38,987 bases of DNA from Betaproteobacteria bacterium. Lineage in GTDB: Bacteria; Pseudomonadota; Gammaproteobacteria; Burkholderiales; SG8-41. Position 1 is the first letter of the stretch. The number at the start of each line of letters is the position of its first letter. The translations under genes were made by a program, and so were the position numbers. The notes under the pieces are model-generated. The model was not told where the DNA came from, did no database searches, and saw only the letters and a program-made list of their open reading frames with translations. The DNA lies in assembly GCA_016199545.1 (NCBI GenBank), contig JACQGN010000320.1, positions 1 to 38,987 of the forward strand, written 5' to 3'. Positions 1-9,835 of the stretch are shown one piece after another.

Positions 1-1918
1 CTTCCCGGGCGCCGGGCTTGATCGGGTCGGATACAGCCAACGCCGCAGCCAGCCGGTCGTCCACGGCGGCATAAAGCGGCGTCTTGCCTTCATCGGCCAG
101 GCGCCGCGCCACGTCGGAAAAAGGACCCACATCGAGACCAAGCCGCGCCATGTAGCGATCGGCGCCGACATGGATCTGACGGCCGTTCACTTTTGCCTCG
201 GCGCCGTAACCGGGAACGGCTGCAAAATCTCTCGCTTCGGGAATCTCGAGACCCTGCTCCCGTGCAGCCTTGACGATGGCTTGCGCCACTGGGTGCTCAC
301 TTGGGGCTTCCGCCGCCGCGATCAAGGCACGGACTTCGTTTTCATCGAAGCCCTCGACGACGGCGAGATCCGTAAGTTCCGGCTTTCCCCGGGTGAGCGT
401 GCCGGTCTTGTCCAGGACGACCGCTTTCACCCGGCTCAGGGTCTCGAGCGCTTCCCCGCGGCGAAACAGCACGCCGAGTTCCGCCGCGCGCCCGGTGCCG
501 ACCATGACCGCTGCGGGAGTGGCGAGTCCCATCGCGCAGGGACAAGCGATCACCAGCACTGCGACCGCGTTGACCAACGCAAACGTGAGCGCCGGCGCCG
601 GGCCAAAAGCAAGCCAGATTGTCGCTGTCAGCACCGCGATGACGAGGACGATGGGCGTGAACACCGCAACCACTCGGTCGGCGAGCGACTGAATGGGAAG
701 CTTGGCGCTTTGCGCCCCCTGCACGAGCCGGATGATCTGCGCGAGCACGGTGTCGGCGCCGACCGCTTCGGCCTTGAACTGGAACGCGCCGTTCTGGTTA
801 ATGGTTGCGCCGATGACCTTGTCGCCCGGTTGCTTTGCGACCGGAACGGGCTCACCGGTGATCATCGATTCGTCCACATAGCTCGAACCGCGGCTGATGG
901 TACCGTCGACGGGGACTTTCTCGCCCGGACGCACTGACACGATGTCTCCGGGGCGCACAGCCTCGATCGGAATTTCTTCTTCCTTGCCCTCCCGCAGCAC
1001 CCGGGCAGTGCGTGCCTTGAGTCCGAGCAGCTTGCGGATCGCATCGCTCGCCCGGCCCTTGGCCACCGCCTCCAGGAATTTGCCCAGGAACACGAGCGTG
1101 ATCACCACTGCCGCTGCTTCGAAATAGATGTGGCGCGCATTCTCGGGAAGGACGTGCGGCGCGAAGGTCACGACCAGGCTGTAGAGATAAGCGGCTCCGG
1201 TTCCGGTCATCACCAGGCTGTTCATGTCCGGGCTCAAGTGCCGGTAGGCTTTCCACCCGGAGACGAAGAAGCGTCTTCCCGGCCAGACCATCACCGGCGT
1301 GGCAAGCGCGAACAGGATGAAGTTGATGACAGGGTCCGTCAGTCCAAACGACTCCAGCCAATGGAGGAAAGGAGGGTAGTACATACCCATCGCGAGCACG
1401 GCAACGGGAATACTGAGCCCGATCCCCACGGCAAGTTCGCGCCGCATCAGCGCGAGTTCCCGCTCCCGTTGCGCGTCGCCGGCGGAGTCTGCAGCCTGCG
1501 TAGCTTCCCCGGGCACCTCATAGCCCGCTTCGCCAATGGCCTTGCGAAATTCAGGGAGACCCGCGCTCGCGGGGCTGTAGCGCACGCGGGCGCTTTCCGA
1601 GGCGAGATTGACGCGCGCCTCGATCACTCCTGGCAGCTTGTTGAGAACGCGTTCCACGCGCGCCACGCAGCTCGCGCAAGTCATGCCGCGAACGGGAAAT
1701 TCGACCACTTCGACGATAGGCGTGTAACCCGCTCCCTCGATGGCCGCAGTGAGTTCACCGGGTCGCGCCACGCTCTCGTCAAACTCGACACGCGCACTCT
1801 CCCCGGCCAGATTGACCCGGGCGGACGCGACGCCTTGCACCTTTCTCACGGCCTTCTCGATTCGCGCCGCGCACGCCGCGCAGGTCATGCCGCGAATACC
1901 CATTTCCAGGATCTGCAT
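1..1918 (-). CDS. copA: Copper-translocating P1B-type ATPase (partial, C-terminus outside window)
   Basis: This is an inner-membrane Cu(I) exporter driven by ATP hydrolysis. The start codon is ATG at 1918, and 639 codons are present before the window edge, so the C-terminal end is missing. Two heavy-metal-associated domains open the protein, with the metal-binding motifs GMTCAAC (residues 10-16) and GMTCASC (78-84). The membrane copper-site motif CPC lies near residues 459-461, inside [11 protein letters not shown]. The phosphorylation motif DKTGTLT has its Asp near residue 503, and SEHPVAQAI, the nucleotide-binding-domain motif of P1B pumps, follows. The order HMA-HMA-CPC-DKTG-SEHP is diagnostic of the CopA/CtpA group. 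The gene is transcribed away from copZ and the CsoR-family gene, from its own promoter and operator at 1950-2008. Copper rather than silver is inferred from the neighbours; the CPC class exports both. Confidence 0.95.
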   Translation of the reverse strand, partial: MQILEMGIRGMTCAACAARIEKAVRKVQGVASARVNLAGESARVEFDESVARPGELTAAIEGAGYTPIVEVVEFPVRGMTCASCVARVERVLNKLPGVIEARVNLASESARVRYSPASAGLPEFRKAIGEAGYEVPGEATQAADSAGDAQRERELALMRRELAVGIGLSIPVAVLAMGMYYPPFLHWLESFGLTDPVINFILFALATPVMVWPGRRFFVSGWKAYRHLSPDMNSLVMTGTGAAYLYSLVVTFAPHVLPENARHIYFEAAAVVITLVFLGKFLEAVAKGRASDAIRKLLGLKARTARVLREGKEEEIPIEAVRPGDIVSVRPGEKVPVDGTISRGSSYVDESMITGEPVPVAKQPGDKVIGATINQNGAFQFKAEAVGADTVLAQIIRLVQGAQSAKLPIQSLADRVVAVFTPIVLVIAVLTATIWLAFGPAPALTFALVNAVAVLVIACPCAMGLATPAAVMVGTGRAAELGVLFRRGEALETLSRVKAVVLDKTGTLTRGKPELTDLAVVEGFDENEVRALIAAAEAPSEHPVAQAIVKAAREQGLEIPEARDFAAVPGYGAEAKVNGRQIHVGADRYMARLGLDVGPFSDVARRLADEGKTPLYAAVDDRLAAALAVSDPIKPGARE

Positions 1919-1949
1919 GAGGTCTCATTCCTTCCCAGAGATTTGACAC

Positions 1950-1975
1950 TATCCACCCCACCAGGGTAGGGTATA
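1950..1975. promoter_or_regulatory. CsoR-like operator in front of copA
   Basis: This is an imperfect inverted repeat of the C-tract/G-tract type: TATCCACCCCACC, then AGGGTAGGGTATA. It lies just downstream of the copA -10 box, over the expected transcription start, which suits a repressor site. It resembles known CsoR operators (TACCC...GGGTA) and matches the second site at 2047-2070. Assignment to the CsoR-family protein at 2319-2639 is an inference from proximity. Confidence 0.65.
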
Positions 1976-1979
1976 GTGA

Positions 1980-2008
1980 AATATACATCAGACTTTAATT
2001 ATTGTCAA
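1980..2008 (-). promoter_or_regulatory. copA sigma70 promoter
   Basis: Read on the minus strand, TTGACA (2003-2008) is followed by a 17-base spacer and TATATT (1980-1985). This is a near-consensus sigma70 promoter pointing at copA. Its -35 box lies only about 11 bases from the -35 box of the divergent copZ promoter. Confidence 0.8.
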
Positions 2009-2019
2009 AACAAAAGATA

Positions 2020-2048
2020 TTGACAACATATTCTGACTCGCTTATCAT
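2020..2048 (+). promoter_or_regulatory. copZ-csoR sigma70 promoter
   Basis: TTGACA (2020-2025), a 17-base spacer and TATCAT (2043-2048) form a strong sigma70 promoter. It drives copZ and the repressor gene. Confidence 0.8.
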
Positions 2049-2070
2049 ACCCTCCCCAGGTGGGTAGGAT
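2047..2070. promoter_or_regulatory. CsoR-like operator in front of copZ
   Basis: ATACCCTCCCCAGG followed by TGGGTAGGAT is an imperfect palindrome of the CsoR operator type. It overlaps the end of the -10 box of the copZ promoter and the expected transcription start, so bound repressor would block initiation. It gives the copZ-repressor operon negative autoregulation if the protein at 2319-2639 binds it. Confidence 0.65.
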
Positions 2071-2112
2071 TATGTGCGCACTGGACCCGCGTTTTCAGGA
2101 AAGGAGCTTTTT

Positions 2113-2322
2113 ATGGCAATCACGTTGAGTGTTACCGGAATGACCTGCGGTCACTGCGTGCAGTCGGTGACCAAGGCTCTTCAAGCCGTGGCGGGGGTTG
2201 AGAAAGTCTCAGTGAGCCTCGACACGGGGCGCGCCCGCGTCGACGGCAAAGCGAGCCCCGGCGTTCTGATCCGGGCGATCGAGGAAGAAGGATACAAAGC
2301 CCAAGTGGCGGATTCCAAATGA
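2113..2322 (+). CDS. copZ: Copper chaperone, HMA domain
   Basis: A 69-residue cytoplasmic protein made of a single heavy-metal-associated domain. The Cu(I)-binding motif GMTCGHC lies near residues 9-15, and the C-terminal half ends in the usual IEEEGYKA stretch. CopZ proteins carry Cu(I) to the HMA domains of CopA and to the copper repressor. The start at 2113 is chosen because AAGGAG lies seven bases upstream and the domain begins directly; a longer reading from 2074 has no such support. The stop overlaps the start of the repressor gene (ATGA), so the two genes are co-transcribed and probably translationally coupled. Confidence 0.92.
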   Translation: MAITLSVTGMTCGHCVQSVTKALQAVAGVEKVSVSLDTGRARVDGKASPGVLIRAIEEEGYKAQVADSK

Positions 2323-2639
2323 ACGGCGAGGAAATGCATGCACATCACTCGCACGCGGCGGACGGCCGCCTGTGCATGCCGGAGGCGACGCGCAGAGTGG
2401 TCTCGCGCAGACTCGCCATCGCCAGGGGGCACCTGGAAAGCATTCTGCACGCCTTGGAGAAACACGACGCTTATTGCGTGGACGTGCTCCGCCAGATCAA
2501 GGCGGTCCAGGGTGCGCTTGAGAACGCCGGTCGAATCACTCTCGAGGGCCATCTGCGCGCGCATGTAGCAACTGCCGCCGAGCGTGGTGATACGGAATCG
2601 ATCGTCGAAGAGCTGATGGACGCCCTTCGCTATCGGTGA
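2319..2639 (+). CDS. CsoR/RcnR/FrmR-family metal-sensing repressor
   Basis: A 106-residue all-alpha DNA-binding repressor of the DUF156 (CsoR/RcnR/FrmR) family. The family core is clear: RRLAIARGHLESI, then YCVDVLRQIKAVQGAL, then LEGHLRAHV. Apo-protein normally binds G/C-tract operators and is released by metal. Metal-site positions are Cys53, His78 and His82. Copper CsoR proteins have Cys-His-Cys, while the Ni/Co sensor RcnR has Cys-His-His. The N-terminus is also His-rich (His7, 9, 10, 12). Placement right after copZ, overlapping by four bases and opposite copA, still argues for copper control through the two operators at 1950-2070. The family is certain; the inducing metal is not. Confidence 0.88.
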   Translation: MNGEEMHAHHSHAADGRLCMPEATRRVVSRRLAIARGHLESILHALEKHDAYCVDVLRQIKAVQGALENAGRITLEGHLRAHVATAAERGDTESIVEELMDALRYR

Positions 2640-2714
2640 AGAAGGCTTGGCAATATTCGCGGTGGACGCACCATGGCGGCAGTCTTAACGAATTGGCGAC
2701 AGGAGAAACGAGCT

Positions 2715-3413
2715 ATGCAACCTGAGATGCAAACCAATCAAGCTTACCGGGCAGTCGCACGGGAAATCGCGTTGCCGCAACAAAAGGTGTTGCGCAACAC
2801 GTATCTGTTGCTCGCATTCACGATGGTGCCCACGGTGATCGGTGCCATGATTGGAATCAATACGGCTGGCATCATCATCCGGAACCCGATCCTGAGCTTT
2901 TTCGTGATGCTCGGCGCGGTGATCGGTCTCCAATACGCGATCGCTGTCAATCGCAATAGCGGGTGGGGAATGATTTTCCTGCTCGGCATGACATTCCTCC
3001 TCGGCTGGTTCCTCGGCCCCCTGCTGAGCTTTGCGCTGGCGCTCAAGAATGGCCCACAGCTGATCGGCTTGGCGGCCGGCGGCACCGGCATCGTGCTGTT
3101 CGTCATGGCCGTCATTGCGACAACCACGCGCAGGGACTTCAGCTTCATGGGCAAGTTCCTGTTCGTCGGGATGATCGTTCTTTTGCTCGCCATAGTCGCC
3201 AACATGTTCCTCCAGATGCCGGCTCTGGCGCTGACGATCTCGGCGCTGGTGGTCGTGGTGTTTTCATTGTTTCTGCTCCACGACTTGAGCCGCATCGTCA
3301 ACGGCGGCGAGACCAACTACATCATGGCGACGACGGGAGTCTATATCAGCCTCTTCAACGTCTTCGCCAATCTGCTGCAGTTGCTGATGGCGCTGAGCGG
3401 GGAACGCGACTAG
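2715..3413 (+). CDS. Bax inhibitor-1/YccA-family membrane protein
   Basis: A 232-residue integral membrane protein with about seven hydrophobic segments, typical of the BI-1 (UPF0005/YccA) family. The closing segment around SRIVNGGETNYIMATTGVYISLFNVFANLLQLL is the characteristic conserved end, with the acidic residues that in homologues control a pH-dependent Ca2+ leak. In bacteria, YccA modulates the FtsH protease; others act as ion channels. The start at 2715 is preferred over 2673 because AGGAG lies nine bases upstream. The gene follows the repressor on the same strand after 75 bases, so it may belong to the copper operon. No direct copper link is visible in the protein. Confidence 0.88.
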   Translation: MQPEMQTNQAYRAVAREIALPQQKVLRNTYLLLAFTMVPTVIGAMIGINTAGIIIRNPILSFFVMLGAVIGLQYAIAVNRNSGWGMIFLLGMTFLLGWFLGPLLSFALALKNGPQLIGLAAGGTGIVLFVMAVIATTTRRDFSFMGKFLFVGMIVLLLAIVANMFLQMPALALTISALVVVVFSLFLLHDLSRIVNGGETNYIMATTGVYISLFNVFANLLQLLMALSGERD

Positions 3414-3715
3414 GACGCACATGTCATCGCAGGGGTGATATGAAGACCGGCAAATTCGCCGAATGTATTCATCAAATCGAGTTGGTTCAAACGTCACCAG
3501 AACGGATTTGCTGCCGGTATACAGCTTCAACGGCACGGGGCTGTGGCTGGCGAAGGAGCAGACCGGACGCGACCGGCAGGTCGGCGGATCAGATCGCATC
3601 GGGCTTTGGCGAGACCTTCAGGCCCGGATGCGCGCGGCAAATTAGCGGTCGGCCTACTTGATCCAAATCAATAGTGCGAACTGCGGCATGGCATAGAGTA
3701 AACGGCGTGGCTCCA
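3414..3715. other. Intergenic stretch without a supported gene
   Basis: Short readable frames exist here, for example one starting at 3440 and another at 3463. None has a recognisable domain, convincing codon use and a good ribosome site together. I see no terminator or operator. Confidence 0.4.
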
Positions 3716-4168
3716 ATGATGAAAAGCGTCACTAGCGCACCAGGCGTCAGGCGACCCAAGGGCGCCCCTCGATTCGGGCGTGCGGCGCTGCTGGCGGGCT
3801 GGGTGGTGTTCGTGCTCGCCGCGATACTGTCTCCGTGCATTCAAGCAATCGCCGCACCGGCCAGCAATATAGCGCAGAGCGCTCCCGAAACGTTCACGGG
3901 CACGCCGATAGGGAAGCAAGGTCTTAGTACTGAACGCGGGAATCATGGCTCCGAGTCATTATGTTATGGCCTCGCCGGCGCAGTACCATGGAACACCCAG
4001 ACTCCTTTGGCGTTGGCAACGAATTACACGCCGTCGGGATGGGATGCGATCGAAGGGGTTGCCACGCCGCCTCTGATTGAGTCGACTCGCTCCGAGACTC
4101 TCGCGCAATACGAGATATCTCCGTCTGCACGCCGTCTGTACTTGCGCACGCTGCGCCTTCTGATTTAA
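3716..4168 (+). CDS. Hypothetical protein with N-terminal membrane segment
   Basis: About 150 residues, not recognised. A basic N-terminus (RRPKGAPRFGR) is followed by a hydrophobic segment (ALLAGWVVFVLAAILSPC) and then ALA-like residues (IQAIAAPAS). This suggests a signal peptide or a single membrane anchor with the rest outside the cytoplasm. The remainder is polar, with no cysteine or histidine cluster that would mark a copper site. Two adjacent ATG codons (3716 and 3719) are possible starts, and an upstream GTG at 3674 is less likely because the signal would start late. It lies between the BI-1 gene and the secreted protein of the copper cluster. The base composition is ordinary for the region. 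Confidence 0.5.
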   Translation: MMKSVTSAPGVRRPKGAPRFGRAALLAGWVVFVLAAILSPCIQAIAAPASNIAQSAPETFTGTPIGKQGLSTERGNHGSESLCYGLAGAVPWNTQTPLALATNYTPSGWDAIEGVATPPLIESTRSETLAQYEISPSARRLYLRTLRLLI

Positions 4169-4312
4169 CCCCCTCGCTTTCCAGCTCGCGCTGCTTGTGC
4201 TTGAGCGCCAGCCTTGACCAAAGTGCTGGTTCCCCGCTGAGCGGCTGAAGCGCTCGCGCCCGCGACCGAGCTGTTTCATCGTGTTTTTTCCGCAACACAC
4301 AGGAGATCTCAA

Positions 4313-4360
4313 ATGAAACGCGCAATCATCATCTGTCTCACCCTCAGCGCAACCCGCTAG
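4313..4360 (+). pseudogene. Fifteen-codon ORF resembling a cut-off signal peptide
   Basis: AGGAGA at 4301-4306 is followed seven bases later by an ATG that opens a 15-residue reading, MKRAIIICLTLSATR, then TAG. The start is of signal-peptide type (Met-Lys-Arg and a hydrophobic run), but the frame stops at once. It is either a remnant of a secreted-protein gene or a leader peptide for the gene that follows. Confidence 0.35.
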
Positions 4361-4386
4361 GGGTGATGGTGTCACAGGACAAACGC

Positions 4387-4908
4387 ATGAAAGTACATGG
4401 TTCGGGACTGGCGGTGTGGAAACCAGCCTCGTCAGAGCTGCCGACCGCTTTGATTCTTGTCGCGGCGCTGGCGCTTATTGCAGCGGCGCCCGCTACTGCC
4501 GCTGAGTATTACAAATCAGCCGGCGGCATGGTAATTTACATGGGCGTGTTGCCCGCCGCGATGGTGCGAGGTCACCCGCCGGAACATCCAGAAAGCGCGC
4601 TTCATGGAGGCACGCCCGCGTGGGGCGAGCAATACCACGTCGTCGTTGCGCTCTTCGACCGCGCGACCGGAACGCGGATTCACGATGTCGCAATCAAGGC
4701 GACGGTGTTCGATACGCGCCAGCCAGGAAAACGGTTGCCGGGGCCGCACAAAGAACTCGAATCAATGCTGGTCGCCGGCGCGGGAAGCTACGGCAATTAC
4801 TTCAACATGCCGGCGCCTGCGCCATACCGGATCGAACTGGAAATCCGCCGGCCAGATTCAACCACACCGGCGAATACAAGCTTCGAATTCTCTCACCCGC
4901 ATCGGTGA
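4387..4908 (+). CDS. Secreted/periplasmic protein of a copper-resistance cluster, unknown function
   Basis: About 173 residues. The N-terminus carries a signal peptide: hydrophobic ALILVAALALIAAAP ending in ATAA, with cleavage likely before EYYKS. The mature part starts YYKSAGGMVIYMGVLPA and contains a His-rich stretch, GHPPEHPESALHGG, that could bind metal. Then come a beta-rich region (YHVVVALFDRATGTRIHD) and a C-terminal region (YRIELEIRRP). The pattern resembles small periplasmic Ig-like proteins found beside metal pumps. I cannot name the family. ATG 4387 is preferred to 4363 because it places the signal at the N-terminus. Its position between the CopA/CopZ genes and the DUF2933 gene supports a periplasmic role in metal handling, an inference only. 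Confidence 0.7.
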   Translation: MKVHGSGLAVWKPASSELPTALILVAALALIAAAPATAAEYYKSAGGMVIYMGVLPAAMVRGHPPEHPESALHGGTPAWGEQYHVVVALFDRATGTRIHDVAIKATVFDTRQPGKRLPGPHKELESMLVAGAGSYGNYFNMPAPAPYRIELEIRRPDSTTPANTSFEFSHPHR

Positions 4909-4931
4909 CGCATCACACAAGAGGATGACTT

Positions 4932-5192
4932 ATGAACCACGAGCATCGGCACGAGCCGGATAACGGTAAGAAAACGAAATCCAGGACGAAATGGGTATTT
5001 ATCGGTTTCGCCCTCATCGCCGCATATTTCCTTGTTACCGAGCACAGGGCACACCTCTCCGGGTGGCTATCGTCCTATGGGATATGGTTGTTGCTGCTCG
5101 CCTGCCCGCTGCTGCATCTGTTCATGCACGGCGGCCATCGCGATGACAGTGGTGAGGCGTCGGACCAACAACGCAAGGGACAAGACAAATGA
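4932..5192 (+). CDS. DUF2933 family small membrane protein
   Basis: An 86-residue protein with a charged, His-containing N-terminus (MNHEHRHEPDNGKK), two hydrophobic segments (near residues 21-36 and 46-63) and a His-rich end (CPLLHLFMHGGHRDD). The CPLLHLFMHGGH signature is typical of DUF2933 proteins, which commonly sit next to copper or heavy-metal efflux genes; their function is unknown. GAGGATG lies just upstream of the start. The stop overlaps the start of the next gene by four bases (ATGA), so the two are coupled. Confidence 0.82.
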   Translation: MNHEHRHEPDNGKKTKSRTKWVFIGFALIAAYFLVTEHRAHLSGWLSSYGIWLLLLACPLLHLFMHGGHRDDSGEASDQQRKGQDK

Positions 5193-5848
5193 ACCCATCG
5201 GAACCTTCAGCCTACGGCCTGTGGTCGCTGGTTTTCATCAACTCGCTGGTCTTCATCATTTTCGCATTCAGCTTCGCGAAGCCACAGACCTCGCGCGACT
5301 GGCGCTCTTTCGGCGCGTTCTCCGCATTCGTGATAGCGCTGTTCACGGAAATGTATGGATTTCCACTGACCATCTATCTGCTCTCCGGATGGCTGTCGAG
5401 CAGATTTCCCGGCGTGGATTTTCTCGCGCACGATTCCGGGCACCTGCTCGAAGTCATGTTCGGGTGGCGCGGCAATCCGCACTTCGGGCCCTTCCATCTG
5501 TTGAGCGGCATCTTCATCGGCGGCGGATTCATATTGCTGGCCTCTGCCTGGAATGTGCTCTACCAGGCGCAGCGCGCCCGTCAACTGGCGACAACCGGTC
5601 CATATGTCCATGTACGACATCCTCAGTACACGGGCTTCATCCTGATCATGCTCGGCTTTCTCTTTCAGTGGCCGACACTCATCACGCTCGTGATGTTCCC
5701 CATCCTGGTTTACATGTACGTGAGGCTGGCGCGGCGGGAGGAGCGCGAGGTCGCGGTCGAGTTTGGGGAGGAGTACTTGCGCTATTCAAAACGAACACCG
5801 GCATTTCTCCCGCGGCTAGACGGTCTATTCACGCGAACCCAACCTTGA
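5189..5848 (+). CDS. Isoprenylcysteine carboxyl methyltransferase-like membrane protein
   Basis: A 219-residue integral membrane protein with four to five hydrophobic segments. The C-terminal part has the ICMT/PEMT-type S-adenosylmethionine motif: GPYVHVRHPQYTGF near residues 139-152, then a hydrophobic hairpin and RREEREVAVEFGEEYLRY. Bacterial members of this family are frequent in copper and mercury clusters with DUF2933, but their substrate is unknown. Prenylated proteins are not expected here, so the true methyl acceptor could be a lipid or another membrane component. It is translationally coupled to the DUF2933 gene and appears to close the copper cluster. Confidence 0.85.
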   Translation: MNPSEPSAYGLWSLVFINSLVFIIFAFSFAKPQTSRDWRSFGAFSAFVIALFTEMYGFPLTIYLLSGWLSSRFPGVDFLAHDSGHLLEVMFGWRGNPHFGPFHLLSGIFIGGGFILLASAWNVLYQAQRARQLATTGPYVHVRHPQYTGFILIMLGFLFQWPTLITLVMFPILVYMYVRLARREEREVAVEFGEEYLRYSKRTPAFLPRLDGLFTRTQP

Positions 5849-5944
5849 CGGCAATCCCGGCGTGAATCGAATACCACAAGTGAGCAACTCGCTCGACGGC
5901 CCCATCGGCGAAGAGGTATTTACTCAACGGAATCTACAAAAGCC

Positions 5945-6253
5945 ATGAGCGCCAATGATGTCGTCGTGAAACTGGAGCAGGTGACCAAGGTCTACCAGCA
6001 AGACAGCATGGCCGTGCACGCGCTGTGCGGCGTAAGCCTGGAGATTCCCAAGGGCAACCTTGCCGTGCTGGTCGGCCCCTCAGGCTCGCGCAAGACCACG
6101 CTTCTCAACGTGATCGGCGGACTCGACACGCCGACCGCGGGCCGGATCTGGGTTGCGCGCACCGAGACCGGACGCATGCGCAAGTCGGAGCTGTCCGAGA
6201 TGCGCCTGCGCAAGATCGGGTTCGTGTTCCAGGAGTTCAACCCGGCCCCGTAG
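5945..6253 (+). pseudogene. Truncated ABC transporter ATP-binding protein (LolD/MacB type)
   Basis: The 102 codons match the N-terminal third of a LolD/MacB-like ATPase: [13 protein letters not shown], a Walker A motif, [16 protein letters not shown] and a Q-loop, GFVFQEFN. The reading stops at 6253, directly after the Q-loop. The signature motif, Walker B and H-loop are all missing. Walker A reads GPSGSRKTT instead of GPSGSGKTT, so a key glycine is also lost. No permease gene follows. Both defects argue for a dead fragment. A normal gene of this type is about 220-240 codons. Confidence 0.85.
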
Positions 6254-6506
6254 CGGGATTTGCACCCAAGCGGGTTTCCCCTCCTCTTACTCAAGCACAC
6301 TTGCATTCAGGCCCCTTTGCTCCACGGTCGTTACCCGCTTCCACACTATGAGCACGTCCGACTCCCGTTCCGAGCCCGCTTGCGGTTATGTCTTCCCGCA
6401 ATCAGTTGGTGGCTCACCCACCACCCGGCCGGGTGCCCCAACGTACTTGTGTTCCTGATTCTTCTCTGTGACCTCCGTGATCTCTGTGGCAAACGGTTTT
6501 CTCGAC
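6254..6506. other. Non-coding stretch after the broken ABC gene
   Basis: No supported gene. Base pattern and codon use change abruptly at about 6255, right where the ABC frame ends. This suggests a deletion or insertion junction. Overlapping frames here encode only proline/histidine/leucine-rich, low-complexity-like peptides that I cannot assign. Confidence 0.4.
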
Positions 6507-7013
6507 TCAATGACCCAGCAGCTTCGTCAGCGGAGAAAAGAGATCGTTCCAGAACGTATTGGGAACCCACAGCAGGAGCGCGGTGAAGACGGTGTAGCGC
6601 GTGAACTTCCCCGCGGCCTGCCACAGCAGCACCGACAGCCACGGCATCTTGAGCCAGCCTGCGACCGCGGTGAGCGGATCGCCGATCGCGGGCAGAAACG
6701 CGAAGAAGCACGCCTTGGGCCCCATGTGTTCGAGCCAGGCGAGCGCGCGCGGCGTGTGCTTCTCACGTGCGAGCACCTGGTGCGCCCCGAAGCCCAGCCA
6801 GTAGTTGACCATGCCGCCCACGCTGTTGCCCACGGTGGCGACGATGACAGTCACCCAGAACATCTCCGGATTGAGTTTGACGTAGCCAAACACCACCGGC
6901 TCGGAGCCCATCGGCAGCAGCGTCGCCGAGACCAGCGCCACGAGGAACACCGCCGGGAGTCCAACCCTGGGCAGCGACGCGGTCTCGAGCAGCCAGTCGA
7001 CGAAACTTTCCAT
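6507..7013 (-). CDS. DedA/YqaA-family membrane protein
   Basis: 168 residues from the ATG at 7013; an in-frame ATG at 7061 would add 16. An integral membrane protein of the DedA (SNARE-associated/VTT) superfamily, YqaA branch. Family marks are the early ATLLPMGSEPVV, the glycine-rich GNSVGGMVNYWLG and the re-entrant-loop motif PAIGDPLTAVAGWLKM, followed by GKFTRYTVFTALL. DedA proteins act in undecaprenyl-phosphate or phospholipid flipping and envelope homeostasis; the YqaA branch is not well characterised. It stands alone on the minus strand. No strong ribosome site marks either start. Confidence 0.85.
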   Translation of the reverse strand: MESFVDWLLETASLPRVGLPAVFLVALVSATLLPMGSEPVVFGYVKLNPEMFWVTVIVATVGNSVGGMVNYWLGFGAHQVLAREKHTPRALAWLEHMGPKACFFAFLPAIGDPLTAVAGWLKMPWLSVLLWQAAGKFTRYTVFTALLLWVPNTFWNDLFSPLTKLLGH

Positions 7014-7125
7014 GTGCAACGCGCGCGGGCGTAAAGTGCCGGGAAGGCGACGAAAATTCATTCTAGCATCGCGGCACGCCTTGAAATTCGCGCGCCATCG
7101 GGTAACATCGGGGTAAAGTTCGCGC

Positions 7126-7333
7126 TAGCAGCCTGTGGGACTTGACAGTCCAACAGGCTGCTATCAGCAAAACCGGCCGTGGATTTCACACAATGCGACT
7201 TCAAACCACCTCGAAACGCCACCCGCATGCACAGTGTCTCGCGGTTCGGGCGACTCGATATCGTTCCTTGCCAGCTCTTATTTGGCCGGTTTTGCATAAG
7301 GAGCTTGTCGCATCTCAAGTCCGACAAGCTCCT
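7126..7333. repeat. Nested palindromic element (MITE-like) abutting a CDF transporter gene
   Basis: Three structures lie in about 208 bases. The left hairpin has 11-base arms (TAGCAGCCTGT 7126-7136 and its complement 7153-7163) with an inner 5-base stem. A long-range pair follows: GCAAAACCGGCC (7167-7178) against GGCCGGTTTTGC (7284-7295). The right hairpin has 12-base arms (AGGAGCTTGTCG 7299-7310 and complement 7322-7333). The nested arrangement is typical of small non-autonomous mobile elements. The right hairpin ends 11 bases before the ATG of the next gene. Confidence 0.65.
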
Positions 7334-7344
7334 GGGCGCAAATC

Positions 7345-9688
<2,344 letters not shown>

Positions 9689-9734
9689 CGGAGGCAACAC
9701 ATGGGTCTGCCCCTTTCGCCTCGCCGGGAACCTA

Positions 9735-9835
9735 GTCATTGCGAGGCGCGTTTTCGTGCCGAAGCAATCCCGTTGCGGGCAACGTAAACCGCGGCCTGCC
9801 GCGAGATCGCGGCGTCACCCACTCCTCGCGATGAC
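9735..9835. repeat. GTCATTGCGAGG terminal-inverted-repeat element, copy 1
   Basis: The left end is GTCATTGCGAGG (9735-9746) and the right end CCTCGCGATGAC (9824-9835), complementary apart from one base. It is 101 bases long and has no coding capacity. It belongs to a widespread class of short dispersed repeats in proteobacteria. A second copy with the same ends lies at 20340-20457. The ATG within the right terminus (9831) is the first in-frame ATG for the following gene. Confidence 0.75.

Noticed and set aside
6260-6586. A 108-codon plus-strand frame after the ABC stump
   Set aside because: No domain, no ribosome site, and it overlaps the DedA gene on the other strand. The peptide looks like translated repeat or junk DNA.
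9701-9787. A 28-codon ORF with GGAGG before its ATG
   Set aside because: It runs straight into the 9735-9835 repeat and has no domain; at most the stump of a lost gene.
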